17,786 nucleotides of DNA from an uncultured Burkholderiaceae bacterium. Lineage in GTDB: Bacteria; Pseudomonadota; Gammaproteobacteria; Burkholderiales; Burkholderiaceae. The notes below the pieces were generated by a model, which saw nothing but the letters and a program-made list of their open reading frames with translations, did no database searches and was not told where the DNA came from. A program made the position numbers and the translations under genes. This document shows positions 5,653 through 13,750 of the stretch, piece by piece. The stretch covers positions 1-17,786 of the forward strand of contig CALMPB010000188.1 of assembly GCA_937871985.1 (NCBI GenBank), read 5' to 3'. Within the stretch, counting starts at the first letter, position 1. Each line of letters begins with the position of its first letter.

Positions 5653-6873
5653 TTACACGACACTACTGAGCAGCCAGCCGCCTAATCCGCATCCTATTAC
5701 AACCAACCAGGGCGGAAGACGCCAGAACATCAAGGCAACAAGAGCCATTAACGCCAGTCCAAAGTCGGTGGGACGATGGATCGCACTGGTCCAGACCGGA
5801 TCATAAAGCGCGGCCAGCAACAAGCCGACGACGGCGGCGTTCACGCCAATCAGCGCCGCTCGCATACGTTTATTGGTGCGCAATTGTTCCCAGAACGGCA
5901 GGGCGCCTGCCACGATTAGAAACGAAGGCACAAAGATGGCAACCAGGCAAAGTAGGCCTCCTAACCAGCCATTCGGAGGTGTCGCCATTGATGCACCTAA
6001 AAAGGCAGCAAACGTGAAAAGTGGGCCAGGCACAGCCTGAGCGGCGCCATAGCCAGCCAGAAATGTATCATTGGCAACCCAACCGTTGGGCACAACCTCG
6101 GCTTGCAATAAGGGCAAGATGACATGCCCGCCACCAAAAACCAAGGATCCGGCCCGGTAAAACACATCGAACATGGATAGAGCCTGGCTGGGCCATGCCT
6201 GCACAAGCAAGGGCAGCGCAATTAATAGAGCAACACATAGTGTCAGAAAAATGGCGCCCGTACGGCGGCTCACCGTAATATCCAGCGGCTCATGAACCAG
6301 TTCCTCGGTTGGCTTGAACAAAAGCAATCCGGCAAAGCCTGCTGCCACAATCATGCTGACTTGGCCCCAAACACTCGGCCACGCCAGGACGAAGCAAGAC
6401 ACGATAGCCATAATGGTCACTCGCAGGGCGCCCGTACAAAGGTTACGCGCCATTCCCCATACTGCTTGTGCCACGACGGCCACCGCCGCAATTTTTAAGC
6501 CCTGCAGTATTCCGCCTGGAACAGCTGCCCCCCACGTTGCAATACCGAGCGCAAAGAGTATGAGCACGATGGCCGATGGAAGGGTGAAGCCGACCCAAGC
6601 CGCAAGTGCACCGGAATACCCAGCACGAGATAATCCAAGCGCCAAACCAACCTGGCTGCTGGCTGGACCAGGCAAAAACTGGCAAAGCGCGACAAGATCT
6701 GTATAGCTGTGGTCGCTGAGCCAGCGTCGGCGACGGACAAATTCCTCTCGAAAGTAGCCAAGATGGGCAACGGGTCCACCAAACGAGGTAAGTCCGAGCC
6801 GAAAAAAAATGAGAAACACCATCCAGGCGTTGGTCGCTTCAGCAGACGGATCGCGGGTCGTTAATGACGTCAT
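5653..6873 (-). CDS. chrA: Chromate transporter ChrA
   Basis: The protein is 406 residues, the length of bidomain CHR-family exporters. Each half carries the family signatures: FFRLGLTSFGGPVAHLGYF and CQFLPGPASSQVG in the first half, then FYRAGSLVFGGGHVILPLL and AAQAVPGPLFTFAAFLG in the second. Ten or more membrane segments are visible. ChrA exports chromate by proton-coupled antiport. The frame is open upstream to 6999, but homologous sequence begins near the ATG at 6873 (MTSLTTRDPSAEATNAWMVF); the ribosome site is weak. No chrB regulator or chrF is in the window. It is convergent with the EamA gene and divergent from a methyltransferase. Confidence 0.93.
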   Translation of the reverse strand: MTSLTTRDPSAEATNAWMVFLIFFRLGLTSFGGPVAHLGYFREEFVRRRRWLSDHSYTDLVALCQFLPGPASSQVGLALGLSRAGYSGALAAWVGFTLPSAIVLILFALGIATWGAAVPGGILQGLKIAAVAVVAQAVWGMARNLCTGALRVTIMAIVSCFVLAWPSVWGQVSMIVAAGFAGLLLFKPTEELVHEPLDITVSRRTGAIFLTLCVALLIALPLLVQAWPSQALSMFDVFYRAGSLVFGGGHVILPLLQAEVVPNGWVANDTFLAGYGAAQAVPGPLFTFAAFLGASMATPPNGWLGGLLCLVAIFVPSFLIVAGALPFWEQLRTNKRMRAALIGVNAAVVGLLLAALYDPVWTSAIHRPTDFGLALMALVALMFWRLPPWLVVIGCGLGGWLLSSVV

Positions 6874-7026
6874 TTCTACGCTTACCTTACGTTTAATTCT
6901 AAAATAGTTACTGCACAAGACTCGAGGTTCTATATTGTACGGTTGCTTAGATTGGCCCGACGATTGTAGTAATTCTATTCGTGTCGATTCCCGCGCCACG
7001 AATCCATCAATTTGTTTAAGGGCGGT

Positions 7027-7052
7027 GCATCAGTGATGCCTATCGATATAGG
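7027..7052. promoter_or_regulatory. Two adjacent dyads in the chrA/methyltransferase gap
   Basis: GCATCA-G-TGATGC (7027-7039) is followed directly by CCTAT-CGAT-ATAGG (7039-7052), 40 bases before the methyltransferase start in the 218-base divergent gap. Either could be an operator; neither matches a site I can name. No convincing promoter boxes were found beside them. Confidence 0.3.
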
Positions 7053-7091
7053 TGGCAATGAAGATAAACTGAAGACTGCAATAGAAAATGC

Positions 7092-7769
7092 ATGACGAAA
7101 AATGAAGACATCAAGCGTAATGCACAGCATAAATGCGCAATGAAAAAATCTGCTATGCAATCAAAGGAACATTGGGAAAACGTTTACACCTCCAAGACAA
7201 GCGATCGCGTAAGTTGGTTTCAAACGCACGCCAAGCTATCGTTGCAACTCATCAACGAAACCGGCGTACTTACCGACGCTTCGATTATTGATGTAGGGGG
7301 TGGCGCTTCTACATTAGTTGACGACCTTCTTGATAGCGGCTTTTCCAAGATTACGGTTCTCGATCTATCTGCGACGGCTTTGGCTACTGCTCAGCAACGG
7401 CTTGGTAGCCGCGCGCAGGCGGTGCAATGGATGGAAGCCGACATTACCAAAATACAACTTCCTCAAGACGCTTACGATGTCTGGCATGATCGTGCGGTTT
7501 TCCATTTTCTGACATCACCGCAGGAGCGCCACGCCTACGTTGAACAGGTTCAGCGTGCAGTTAAGCCGGGAGGGCATGTGATTATTGCTACCTTTGCCGA
7601 AGACGGCCCGACGCAGTGCAGTGGGCTGCCGGTTATGCGGTACAGCGCTGAAGCGTTGCATGCCGAGTTTGGTGCTCGTTTCACGCTACTGCGTCATGTA
7701 GAAGAAAATCACCATACGCCATCGGGAGCCTTGCAAGGATTCCTTTACTGTTATTGCCGCAAGAGCTGA
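7092..7769 (+). CDS. Class I SAM-dependent methyltransferase
   Basis: The protein is up to 225 residues. The Rossmann-type methyltransferase core is clear: motif I IIDVGGGASTLVDDLL, motif II ITVLDLSATAL, an acidic MEADIT, DVWHDRAVFHFL and the post-motif block VKPGGHVIIATFAEDGPTQC with SGLPVMRYS. The pattern (EHWENVYTSK start, HDRAVFHFLT, AEDGPTQCSGLPV, a CYCRK tail) belongs to a family of about 204 residues often found in metal islands. Its substrate is not known; relation to TehB-like or metalloid methyltransferases is a guess. The start is uncertain: ATG at 7155 would fit the family length better, ATG at 7140 is also possible, and none has a strong ribosome site. It is divergent from chrA. 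Confidence 0.85.
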   Translation: MTKNEDIKRNAQHKCAMKKSAMQSKEHWENVYTSKTSDRVSWFQTHAKLSLQLINETGVLTDASIIDVGGGASTLVDDLLDSGFSKITVLDLSATALATAQQRLGSRAQAVQWMEADITKIQLPQDAYDVWHDRAVFHFLTSPQERHAYVEQVQRAVKPGGHVIIATFAEDGPTQCSGLPVMRYSAEALHAEFGARFTLLRHVEENHHTPSGALQGFLYCYCRKS

Positions 7770-8259
7770 TTTCAATTGGTGAGAAACAGCAACCCACACA
7801 GCCTGTCTGATGTAATCGAAGACAGCAGGCATGGGTTATACGCAAATCTTGTAAACGCGCGTTGAATCAGCTCTCTCTTCAAATTGCCCAATCAAAAATA
7901 TGCCTGAGAAATACAGTGTTCTTGCGTCCACAGGTGCCTAACAGCTCCTTGGTGGCTGTGCCGATATCAGCATTCAGGTTTGGTGCCCGGCGCAGAGCAC
8001 TGCAAAACAGTTGGCGCTGTTGGTTGGCCATATCCAGTAGGACGGAACGGCAAGGCTCGAGCATCGCCAGGTGACTGACCCACGCCCCGAAGATGACAAA
8101 AATGTAATGAAGCCGATGGCAAATTGTTAGTTTCATGAGCGGTGAAGTGTGGCATGATCAATACGCCTACCATCTGTTGCGATCTCGGGCTCTACGCCGT
8201 TTCAGGGTGGTGATAGCGGTCAGCGTAGCCCAATACTTAAACGGGAAAGCGGCTACGTC
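7770..8259. other. 490-base stretch without an intact gene
   Basis: Short frames exist on both strands here, but none has convincing start signals. The minus-strand frame 7879-8136 contains a MerT-like segment (listed separately). The 123 bases before the ATPase start hold no CueR-type, CopR-type or mer-type site that I can see, and only a weak GGGAAAG upstream of the ATG. Confidence 0.5.
7879..8136 (-). pseudogene. Possible merT relic
   Basis: The minus-strand frame encodes FGAWVSHLAMLEPCRSVLL, which lines up with the most conserved part of MerT (in this window's MerT: SGAWIGNLTVLEPYRPIFI). The Cys-pair segment that should precede it is not recognisable, and what follows does not match MerT, although an alternative frame has a CSAPGTKPEC stretch vaguely like the second MerT Cys loop. 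It may be a degraded second mer copy, or a chance match in a short hydrophobic block. I would not expect a functional product. Confidence 0.3.
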
Positions 8260-10644
8260 ATGACACCACACGATCACAAGCACACTCATCACGGCCAACC
8301 CGGTGACTTAAGCAACGGATCAGCGCAAGTCGGCGAGAGCCACGCTAAGTTTCTTGAGCCTTCGGATCTGACGTTAAAGGATCCCGTTTGCGGTATGTCG
8401 GTGACTGAACAATCGCCACACCACCTTGAGCATGTGGGCCAGCCGTATTATTTCTGCAGCACGGGTTGTCAAGCCAAATTCAGCGCCGATCCGGCCAAGT
8501 ATCTCTCTAAAAACCAACCAGGCGACCAACACTCTGAGGTAGCGGCACCGGGCACGATCTATACCTGTCCGATGCATCCCGAGATACGTCAAGATCAACC
8601 GGGAAACTGTCCTAAGTGCGGCATGGCGCTGGAACCGCTTATGCCCACACTCGATGATGATAATCCCGAACTGGCTGACTTCAGTCGTCGGTTTTGGTGG
8701 ACCTTGCCGCTTACTCTGATCGTCACCACGCTGGCCATGTTCGGCCATCAATTGGGCTGGTTTGGCATGACCACTCAAAGCTGGATCGAGCTGGTGCTTT
8801 CCTTGCCTGTGGTGCTCTGGGCTGGCTGGCCGTTTTTTGTACGAGGTGTGCAGTCAGTAGTTAACCGCAGCCCTAATATGTGGACGCTTATCGGTTTGGG
8901 AACAGCGGCGGCTTTTATTTATAGCGTCGTGGCCACAGTTACACCGGAAGTGTTTCCCGATACGTTCTTGTCCATGGGACGTATCGCGGTGTATTTCGAA
9001 GCCGCCGTAGTCATTATTTCATTGACGCTTTTTGGGCAAATCCTTGAATTGAAAGCTCGCTCGCAGACGTCTGCGGCCATCAAGTCGTTGATGGGGTTGG
9101 CCCCGAAAACGGCTCGGCGCATCCTGCCTGATGGCACGGAAGAAGATGTGCCCTTGGCTCATGTGCATGAAGGCGATCGCTTGCGCGTACGCCCGGGCGA
9201 AAAAGTGCCGGTAGATGGGGTGGTAGAGGAGGGCGCCAGTTCCATTGACGAATCCATGCTGACCGGTGAACCGCTGCCCGTCAGCAAGCGCGTCGGCGAC
9301 AAAGCGATCGGTGCGACAATGAATACATCGGGCGCCCTGGTGATACGCGCCGAGAAAGTGGGCGCGGCCACCGTGCTGTCCCAAATCGTGCAACTGGTTG
9401 CGCAAGCTCAGCGCTCACGAGCCCCGATGCAACGCATGGCCGATCACGTGGCCGGCTATTTTGTCATGGCGGTGGTTGCCATAGCGGTGATTACGTTTTT
9501 TGTGTGGGGGTTCTGGGGACCCGAGCCAAGCTGGGTCTACGGCCTTATCAATGCGGTGGCCGTCCTGATCATTGCCTGCCCGTGCGCGCTAGGTCTGGCC
9601 ACGCCCATGTCCATCATGGTAGCCACTGGTCGTGGAGCGACTCATGGCGTCTTGTTCCGAGATGCTGCTGCCATCGAGAATTTCCGCAAGGTCGATACCC
9701 TGATCGTCGATAAGACCGGAACCTTGACCGAAGGGCGACCCACGTTTGAGCAAGCGATTCCTGTCCAGGGCGTTAGCACCGACGAGGTATTGCGTCTGGC
9801 CGCCAGCCTGGATCAAGGCAGCGAACACCCGCTGGCCGACGCCATCGTTAATGCCGCACGAGAGCAGGGCATTGCGTTGGCTACGGTAGATGAATTCGAG
9901 TCGGGCTCCGGGATTGGTGTTCGCGGCACCGTCCAGGGCAAACGCCTGGCGCTCGGTAATACCGCGCTGATGCAGCAAGAAGGCGTCGATGTGGCCCGAC
10001 TGAGCGAAAAGGCAGATAGCCTGCGTGCGCGCGGCGCGAGCGTCATGTATCTTGCAGCGAATGGCGACCTATTGGGTCTGCTCGCCGTGTCAGACCCCAT
10101 CAAAGCCAGCACCAAAGAAGCCGTGGACGAACTGAAAGCCGCCGGAATCCGGGTCATTATGGCTACCGGAGATGGCGTATCCACAGCAAAATCGGTAGCC
10201 GAACGCCTGGGTATCGACGAATTCCATGGCGAGGTAAAGCCAGCCGATAAGCTTGATCTTGTCACGAAGCTTCAAGACCAAGGGCATATCGTGGCGATGG
10301 CAGGCGACGGCATTAACGACGCGCCGGCCTTGGCTAAAGCCGATGTGGGCATCGCCATGGGTACCGGCACCGATGTCGCCATGAACAGCGCCCAGGTCAC
10401 GCTGGTCAAAGGTGATTTGCGAGGCATCTCGATTGCCCGCCATTTGTCAGATGCCACCATCGCGAATATGAAACAAAATCTGGGGTTTGCTTTCGTGTAT
10501 AACGCGCTGGGCGTACCATTGGCGGCCGGCGTTTTATATCCGTTGACAGGGCTGTTGCTCTCACCTATGTTTGCCGCGCTGGCGATGAGCTTGAGCTCGG
10601 CCTCGGTAGTGACGAACGCGTTGCGGCTGCGCAAATCAAAATAA
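8260..10644 (+). CDS. Cu(I)/Ag(I)-exporting P1B-1 ATPase with YHS and HMBD domains
   Basis: The protein is 794 residues. The His-rich N-terminus (HDHKHTHH) is followed by a YHS domain (DPVCGMSV ... [12 protein letters not shown], about 43-85) and a heavy-metal-binding domain (YTCPMHPEI ... [11 protein letters not shown], about 104-128) in place of the usual HMA domain. The P-type core is complete: TGEP in the actuator domain, CPC at 440-442, phosphorylated Asp484 in [15 protein letters not shown] in the nucleotide domain and [12 protein letters not shown] in M7 and MSLSSAS in M8 with CPC define the P1B-1 Cu(I)/Ag(I) group. It would pump copper or silver from cytoplasm to periplasm, where CopA/CopC act. 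It stands alone, convergent with the cop operon. Silver-type relatives (SilP) share this layout, so Ag(I) is possible. Confidence 0.93.
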   Translation: MTPHDHKHTHHGQPGDLSNGSAQVGESHAKFLEPSDLTLKDPVCGMSVTEQSPHHLEHVGQPYYFCSTGCQAKFSADPAKYLSKNQPGDQHSEVAAPGTIYTCPMHPEIRQDQPGNCPKCGMALEPLMPTLDDDNPELADFSRRFWWTLPLTLIVTTLAMFGHQLGWFGMTTQSWIELVLSLPVVLWAGWPFFVRGVQSVVNRSPNMWTLIGLGTAAAFIYSVVATVTPEVFPDTFLSMGRIAVYFEAAVVIISLTLFGQILELKARSQTSAAIKSLMGLAPKTARRILPDGTEEDVPLAHVHEGDRLRVRPGEKVPVDGVVEEGASSIDESMLTGEPLPVSKRVGDKAIGATMNTSGALVIRAEKVGAATVLSQIVQLVAQAQRSRAPMQRMADHVAGYFVMAVVAIAVITFFVWGFWGPEPSWVYGLINAVAVLIIACPCALGLATPMSIMVATGRGATHGVLFRDAAAIENFRKVDTLIVDKTGTLTEGRPTFEQAIPVQGVSTDEVLRLAASLDQGSEHPLADAIVNAAREQGIALATVDEFESGSGIGVRGTVQGKRLALGNTALMQQEGVDVARLSEKADSLRARGASVMYLAANGDLLGLLAVSDPIKASTKEAVDELKAAGIRVIMATGDGVSTAKSVAERLGIDEFHGEVKPADKLDLVTKLQDQGHIVAMAGDGINDAPALAKADVGIAMGTGTDVAMNSAQVTLVKGDLRGISIARHLSDATIANMKQNLGFAFVYNALGVPLAAGVLYPLTGLLLSPMFAALAMSLSSASVVTNALRLRKSK

Positions 10645-10671
10645 CTGCTCTGGTCTGCTGGTCTAGCTAGG

Positions 10672-11157
10672 CTATTGCGACGCTTGTTGGCTGATTTCCC
10701 TCTGGGCGGCCAGTGCCTTGGAAGGCCAGGAACTCTTGATGTAAGCCAGCACGGCTGTAATCTCATGGTCGGTCAGTAGCTTGCCGTAGGCCGGCATATC
10801 GCTGACATACCCCGGCGGCGCTGTTACGCCAGGCACCAGTCCATTTTTAGTAATGTCAACTAAAACGGCGTCTGGATGATGCCAGGTGTGTCCGGTTTCA
10901 TCGTGCGGCGGGGCGGGTAAGCGTCCGTTCGCCTGACGAATCCGCCAATCAGGCTGACCCTCCAACTGGATGCCATGGCAAGCGGCACAGTTATTGGCAT
11001 AGACTTTTTTCCCAAGTATCACTAAGGCTTGATCCGATGGGTCGATATACGTGCGGCTGGAGTCGGTGCGTGCTCCGTACAGGAATATGCCAACACCCAG
11101 CGCCACTAAGCCAACTACACCGGCAATCATTGCCGACCTTTTCATTACAGTTACCAC
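10672..11157 (-). CDS. Membrane-anchored class I cytochrome c
   Basis: The protein is 161 residues. An N-terminal anchor (about 6-27) precedes a periplasmic cytochrome c domain with heme motif CAACH (Cys57, Cys60, His61) and a probable axial Met121 (DMPAYGKLL). The GTG start at 11157 is preferred over the ATG at 11145 because AAGGA lies eight bases upstream of the GTG. It is the last gene of copA-copB-copC-copD, 40 bases after copD, and so is probably copper-induced. It may accept electrons from, or pass them on for, the periplasmic multicopper oxidase or copper reduction steps; that is inference. Its stop lies 27 bases from that of the convergent ATPase. Confidence 0.85.
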   Translation of the reverse strand: MVTVMKRSAMIAGVVGLVALGVGIFLYGARTDSSRTYIDPSDQALVILGKKVYANNCAACHGIQLEGQPDWRIRQANGRLPAPPHDETGHTWHHPDAVLVDITKNGLVPGVTAPPGYVSDMPAYGKLLTDHEITAVLAYIKSSWPSKALAAQREISQQASQ

Positions 11158-11165
11158 TCAAGCTA

Positions 11166-11170
11166 TCCTT
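11166..11170 (-). promoter_or_regulatory. Ribosome binding site deciding the cytochrome c start
   Basis: AAGGA on the minus strand, eight bases before the GTG at 11157 and 20 before the alternative ATG at 11145. The spacing favours the GTG. Confidence 0.55.
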
Positions 11171-11197
11171 TTTATTTTGCAGAAAACGTTACCGGGT

Positions 11198-12127
11198 TCA
11201 CATTGCTTGGACTGGGTTGAGCGTCCCCAACCAAGCCACCAACATCAGAATTACAACTGCCGCGCTAGTCTCAAAAATCAAGCTCTTGCGCAAGGATACG
11301 ACTGCGGATGCATGGTCGCCGCGCGCTATGGCCAGCTTTAATAAGGGGCCTAGATGGTAACGGTTTACAGCGGCGAGTCCGAGCATCGCAGCGAACAACC
11401 CAAGCTTGATCAGAAGCAGAGTGCCATAAGGGCTGGATACAAGACCAGCCAGAGTGGGTCCCACAATAAGCCAATAATTCGCAATGCCTGTTATTGCCAG
11501 AGTGGCGACAATAATTGTTCCCACGACGGCAAATCCCGACAGTCCGTGGCTCAACAGAAGCATCCGATTGTAAGGGTCGCGCTTGGCGCCTCGTAACAAC
11601 AATGCGAACGCGGCCAGAGCCCCCAGCCATGCGCCGGCGGCAAGCAAATGCGCAATGTCAGCGAAGAGATGTACATATCCGCGCGTGCCTTCATCCATGG
11701 CGCCATGTCCGCCCCAACCAAGAGTGGCTAGAGTGATCGCGGCGAAAGCCGCGGTCAAGCTCAAGCTGGCGAGCCGCCAACGCTTTAAAAGCAACAAAAA
11801 AAGTATGATCAGTAACAGTGCCACGATCCGCGCCGCCCATGCCAAGCCCGCGTCAGTGTCAGTAATAATCATTTCGAATATATGCTGCCTAAGGTCAACG
11901 AAATGCGAGACGCCACTCATTGATTTGGCAAGCAGAGCCATACTGCAAACAGATAACAGTAGACCGATACCCGCTACGCCAATCAAAATCGAGTCAAACC
12001 TAAGCGCGTCCTTCGCCAAGCGTTGTTCATTCCTAAAGTTGTAAAGAACGAATAACGGCAGGCCGAAAAGCAACATCAAATCGGTGTAGAGTGCAAAGCG
12101 CACACCAATATGGAGCCAATCGTTCAT
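11198..12127 (-). CDS. copD: Copper resistance protein CopD (inner membrane)
   Basis: The protein is 309 residues with eight or so hydrophobic segments. The family blocks are visible: HIFEMIITDTDAGLAWAAR, LGWGGHGAMDEG, HLFADIAHLLAAGAWLGALA and LVSSPYGTLLLIKLGLFAAM, all with the conserved His of CopD/PcoD. CopD is an inner-membrane protein that works with CopC, probably in copper transfer into the cytoplasm or handling at the membrane; its mechanism is not settled. It begins 4 bases after the copC stop, so translation is likely coupled. Confidence 0.93.
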   Translation of the reverse strand: MNDWLHIGVRFALYTDLMLLFGLPLFVLYNFRNEQRLAKDALRFDSILIGVAGIGLLLSVCSMALLAKSMSGVSHFVDLRQHIFEMIITDTDAGLAWAARIVALLLIILFLLLLKRWRLASLSLTAAFAAITLATLGWGGHGAMDEGTRGYVHLFADIAHLLAAGAWLGALAAFALLLRGAKRDPYNRMLLLSHGLSGFAVVGTIIVATLAITGIANYWLIVGPTLAGLVSSPYGTLLLIKLGLFAAMLGLAAVNRYHLGPLLKLAIARGDHASAVVSLRKSLIFETSAAVVILMLVAWLGTLNPVQAM

Positions 12128-12131
12128 TGAA

Positions 12132-12515
12132 CTACTTCACGTCGAATGAAAGCTTGCCCGTCACAGGATGGGTATCCGATGAAACGGCACGCCACTCGAC
12201 TCTATACGCACCGGCCACAAGGGGTTTGGCTGGCGTGATAACCATAGTCTTGGAATCTTTGCCGCCAGACACGTTGACATCGACCGACATGGGAGGGTGC
12301 GTCATTCCTGGCATGCCGGTCATAAGCAGCTTGGCGCCGGAGAATTGGGTGACGAGCGCTTCGGAAAAATGCAACTCTATTTTTTCCGGTGATACCGCTT
12401 GCGTATTGGCTTGCGGCTCAGAGGAAAGCAGCTTGGGATGGGCCTGTGCCATCGTACTGAAAAAAAGCCCACCGGCGATGGTGGCAATTCCCAGAGAAAT
12501 GCGAAAAGTAGACAT
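12132..12515 (-). CDS. copC: Periplasmic copper-binding protein CopC
   Basis: The protein is 127 residues. The signal peptide ends AQA, leaving a mature N-terminus HPKLL whose His is the Cu(II) ligand of CopC. The family pattern continues with SSEP, IELHFSEAL, and the C-terminal SDTHPVTGKLSFDV, which supplies Asp and His ligands. A Met-rich loop (LLMTGMPGMTHPPMSV) matches the Cu(I) site of CopC/PcoC. The ATG at 12515 has an AAGGAG five bases upstream, so the longer open frame to 12578 is not used. It lies 113 bases after copB and 4 bases before copD. Confidence 0.95.
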   Translation of the reverse strand: MSTFRISLGIATIAGGLFFSTMAQAHPKLLSSEPQANTQAVSPEKIELHFSEALVTQFSGAKLLMTGMPGMTHPPMSVDVNVSGGKDSKTMVITPAKPLVAGAYRVEWRAVSSDTHPVTGKLSFDVK

Positions 12516-12586
12516 GTTGCTCCTTTTTTTTGGTAACGCGCTATGCCAATAACAAATATTCATTGAAGTTGGCGTCAATTATTAGG

Positions 12587-12612
12587 CATCAGGTTCTAGT
12601 TCAAGCCTGATG
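12587..12612 (-). terminator. Hairpin between copB and copC
   Basis: CATCAGG (12587-12593) and CCTGATG (12606-12612) form a 7-bp stem with a 12-base loop just past the copB stop. The flanking bases are not a T-run, so this may be a processing or attenuation element that sets a lower copCD level rather than a full terminator. Confidence 0.35.
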
Positions 12613-12628
12613 TTTCCCGCAGTACAGT

Positions 12629-13750
12629 TTAGAACCGGAAGCTTACGCCGGCCACGAAGCGGGTTTCGTGCGGACGCTCCCCCGCATCTCTGGCGAAGTT
12701 AGCCGTTTGGCCAAACTTGCCGGACCACTCGACACCGATATAGGGGACAAATTGCCGGGTGATTTCGTACTTCAAGCGTAGTCCGGCCACACCATTCGAC
12801 AAGCCGCTGCCGATTTCACGGGCTTCATCGCGCTTGCCGTAAAAGTTGACTTCGACCCTGGGCTGCAGAACCAGTCGTTGCGTAATCAACAGGTCGTATT
12901 CCACGCCCAGGCGCAGGGCAGTTCGACCGTTATTGCCGACATACGCGGCGGCATCGACATTGAACCAATAGGGAGCCAGGCCCTGAACGCCGAAAGCCAA
13001 CCAGCCACGATCTGGCCCAATGCCGTGGTCATAGCGCACACCCAATTGGCTATCCCAGAACGTCGAGATGGCATGTCCCCACAACAATTCTGTTCGGGAG
13101 TCGACCAACTTGCCCTTGGCCACTTCGCCTTCAGCTTTGAGCACCGCTCGGTTGTAGGTGCCGCCAAACCAGGCTTGCCCTTCATAGGCTGCCGACTCAT
13201 TGCCACGTGCTCTGACATACTCCAGTCGATTGAGCTGGACCGATGCGAAATTGTGCTCGTCGGACATATGTAGGCGGTGCGCTGGACCCAATGAATATTT
13301 GCCTGAACCCAAGGTATAGCCGCCGGAGTAAGCATCGGGATCGCGTGCATCCGCCGGGGCCGATCCGCCTTGCATCTGCATAGAGCCATGGTCCATTGCA
13401 CCCATATCGTGAGTTGGAGCAGCGTCGGCTTTGCCATGGTCCATACCGGTCATGGCTTCGGCCGACTTTGGACTCATGTTCATAAACCCGTGATCCTGGA
13501 CGTCCATCTTCATCGCGCCATGATCCATGCCGGTCATATCCATTTGGCTGTGGTCCATGCCGGGCATGCTGGCTGCATCGGCAGGGGTCGAGCTCGCCGA
13601 CATGGCGGTGTGGTTGCTGTGGACGTCATGCGCCTGGGCGTAGGCAAAAAGTGGAGCCGCGCCTAGTGTTGCTATAGCCAGTGCAAGAACACGTTTCTTT
13701 ATACAGGTATTCACGGTCGAGATTCCCTTTTTCTCGTTTATCGAGCTCAT
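12629..13750 (-). CDS. copB: Copper resistance outer-membrane protein CopB
   Basis: The protein is 373 residues. After a signal peptide (hydrophobic part about 20-38, ending AYAQA) comes a Met/His-rich N-terminal region (about 45-130) with repeated MDH(G/S) units, including GMDHSQMDMTGMDHG and MGAMDHGSM, then a beta-strand-rich C-terminal domain of about 235 residues ending SFRF, the terminal Phe typical of outer-membrane barrels. CopB/PcoB binds and sequesters copper at the outer membrane. The ATG at 13750 overlaps the copA stop as ATGA, which supports it; a GTG at 13714 with an AAAGGGA upstream would remove 12 residues and is a plausible alternative. Confidence 0.93.
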   Translation of the reverse strand: MSSINEKKGISTVNTCIKKRVLALAIATLGAAPLFAYAQAHDVHSNHTAMSASSTPADAASMPGMDHSQMDMTGMDHGAMKMDVQDHGFMNMSPKSAEAMTGMDHGKADAAPTHDMGAMDHGSMQMQGGSAPADARDPDAYSGGYTLGSGKYSLGPAHRLHMSDEHNFASVQLNRLEYVRARGNESAAYEGQAWFGGTYNRAVLKAEGEVAKGKLVDSRTELLWGHAISTFWDSQLGVRYDHGIGPDRGWLAFGVQGLAPYWFNVDAAAYVGNNGRTALRLGVEYDLLITQRLVLQPRVEVNFYGKRDEAREIGSGLSNGVAGLRLKYEITRQFVPYIGVEWSGKFGQTANFARDAGERPHETRFVAGVSFRF

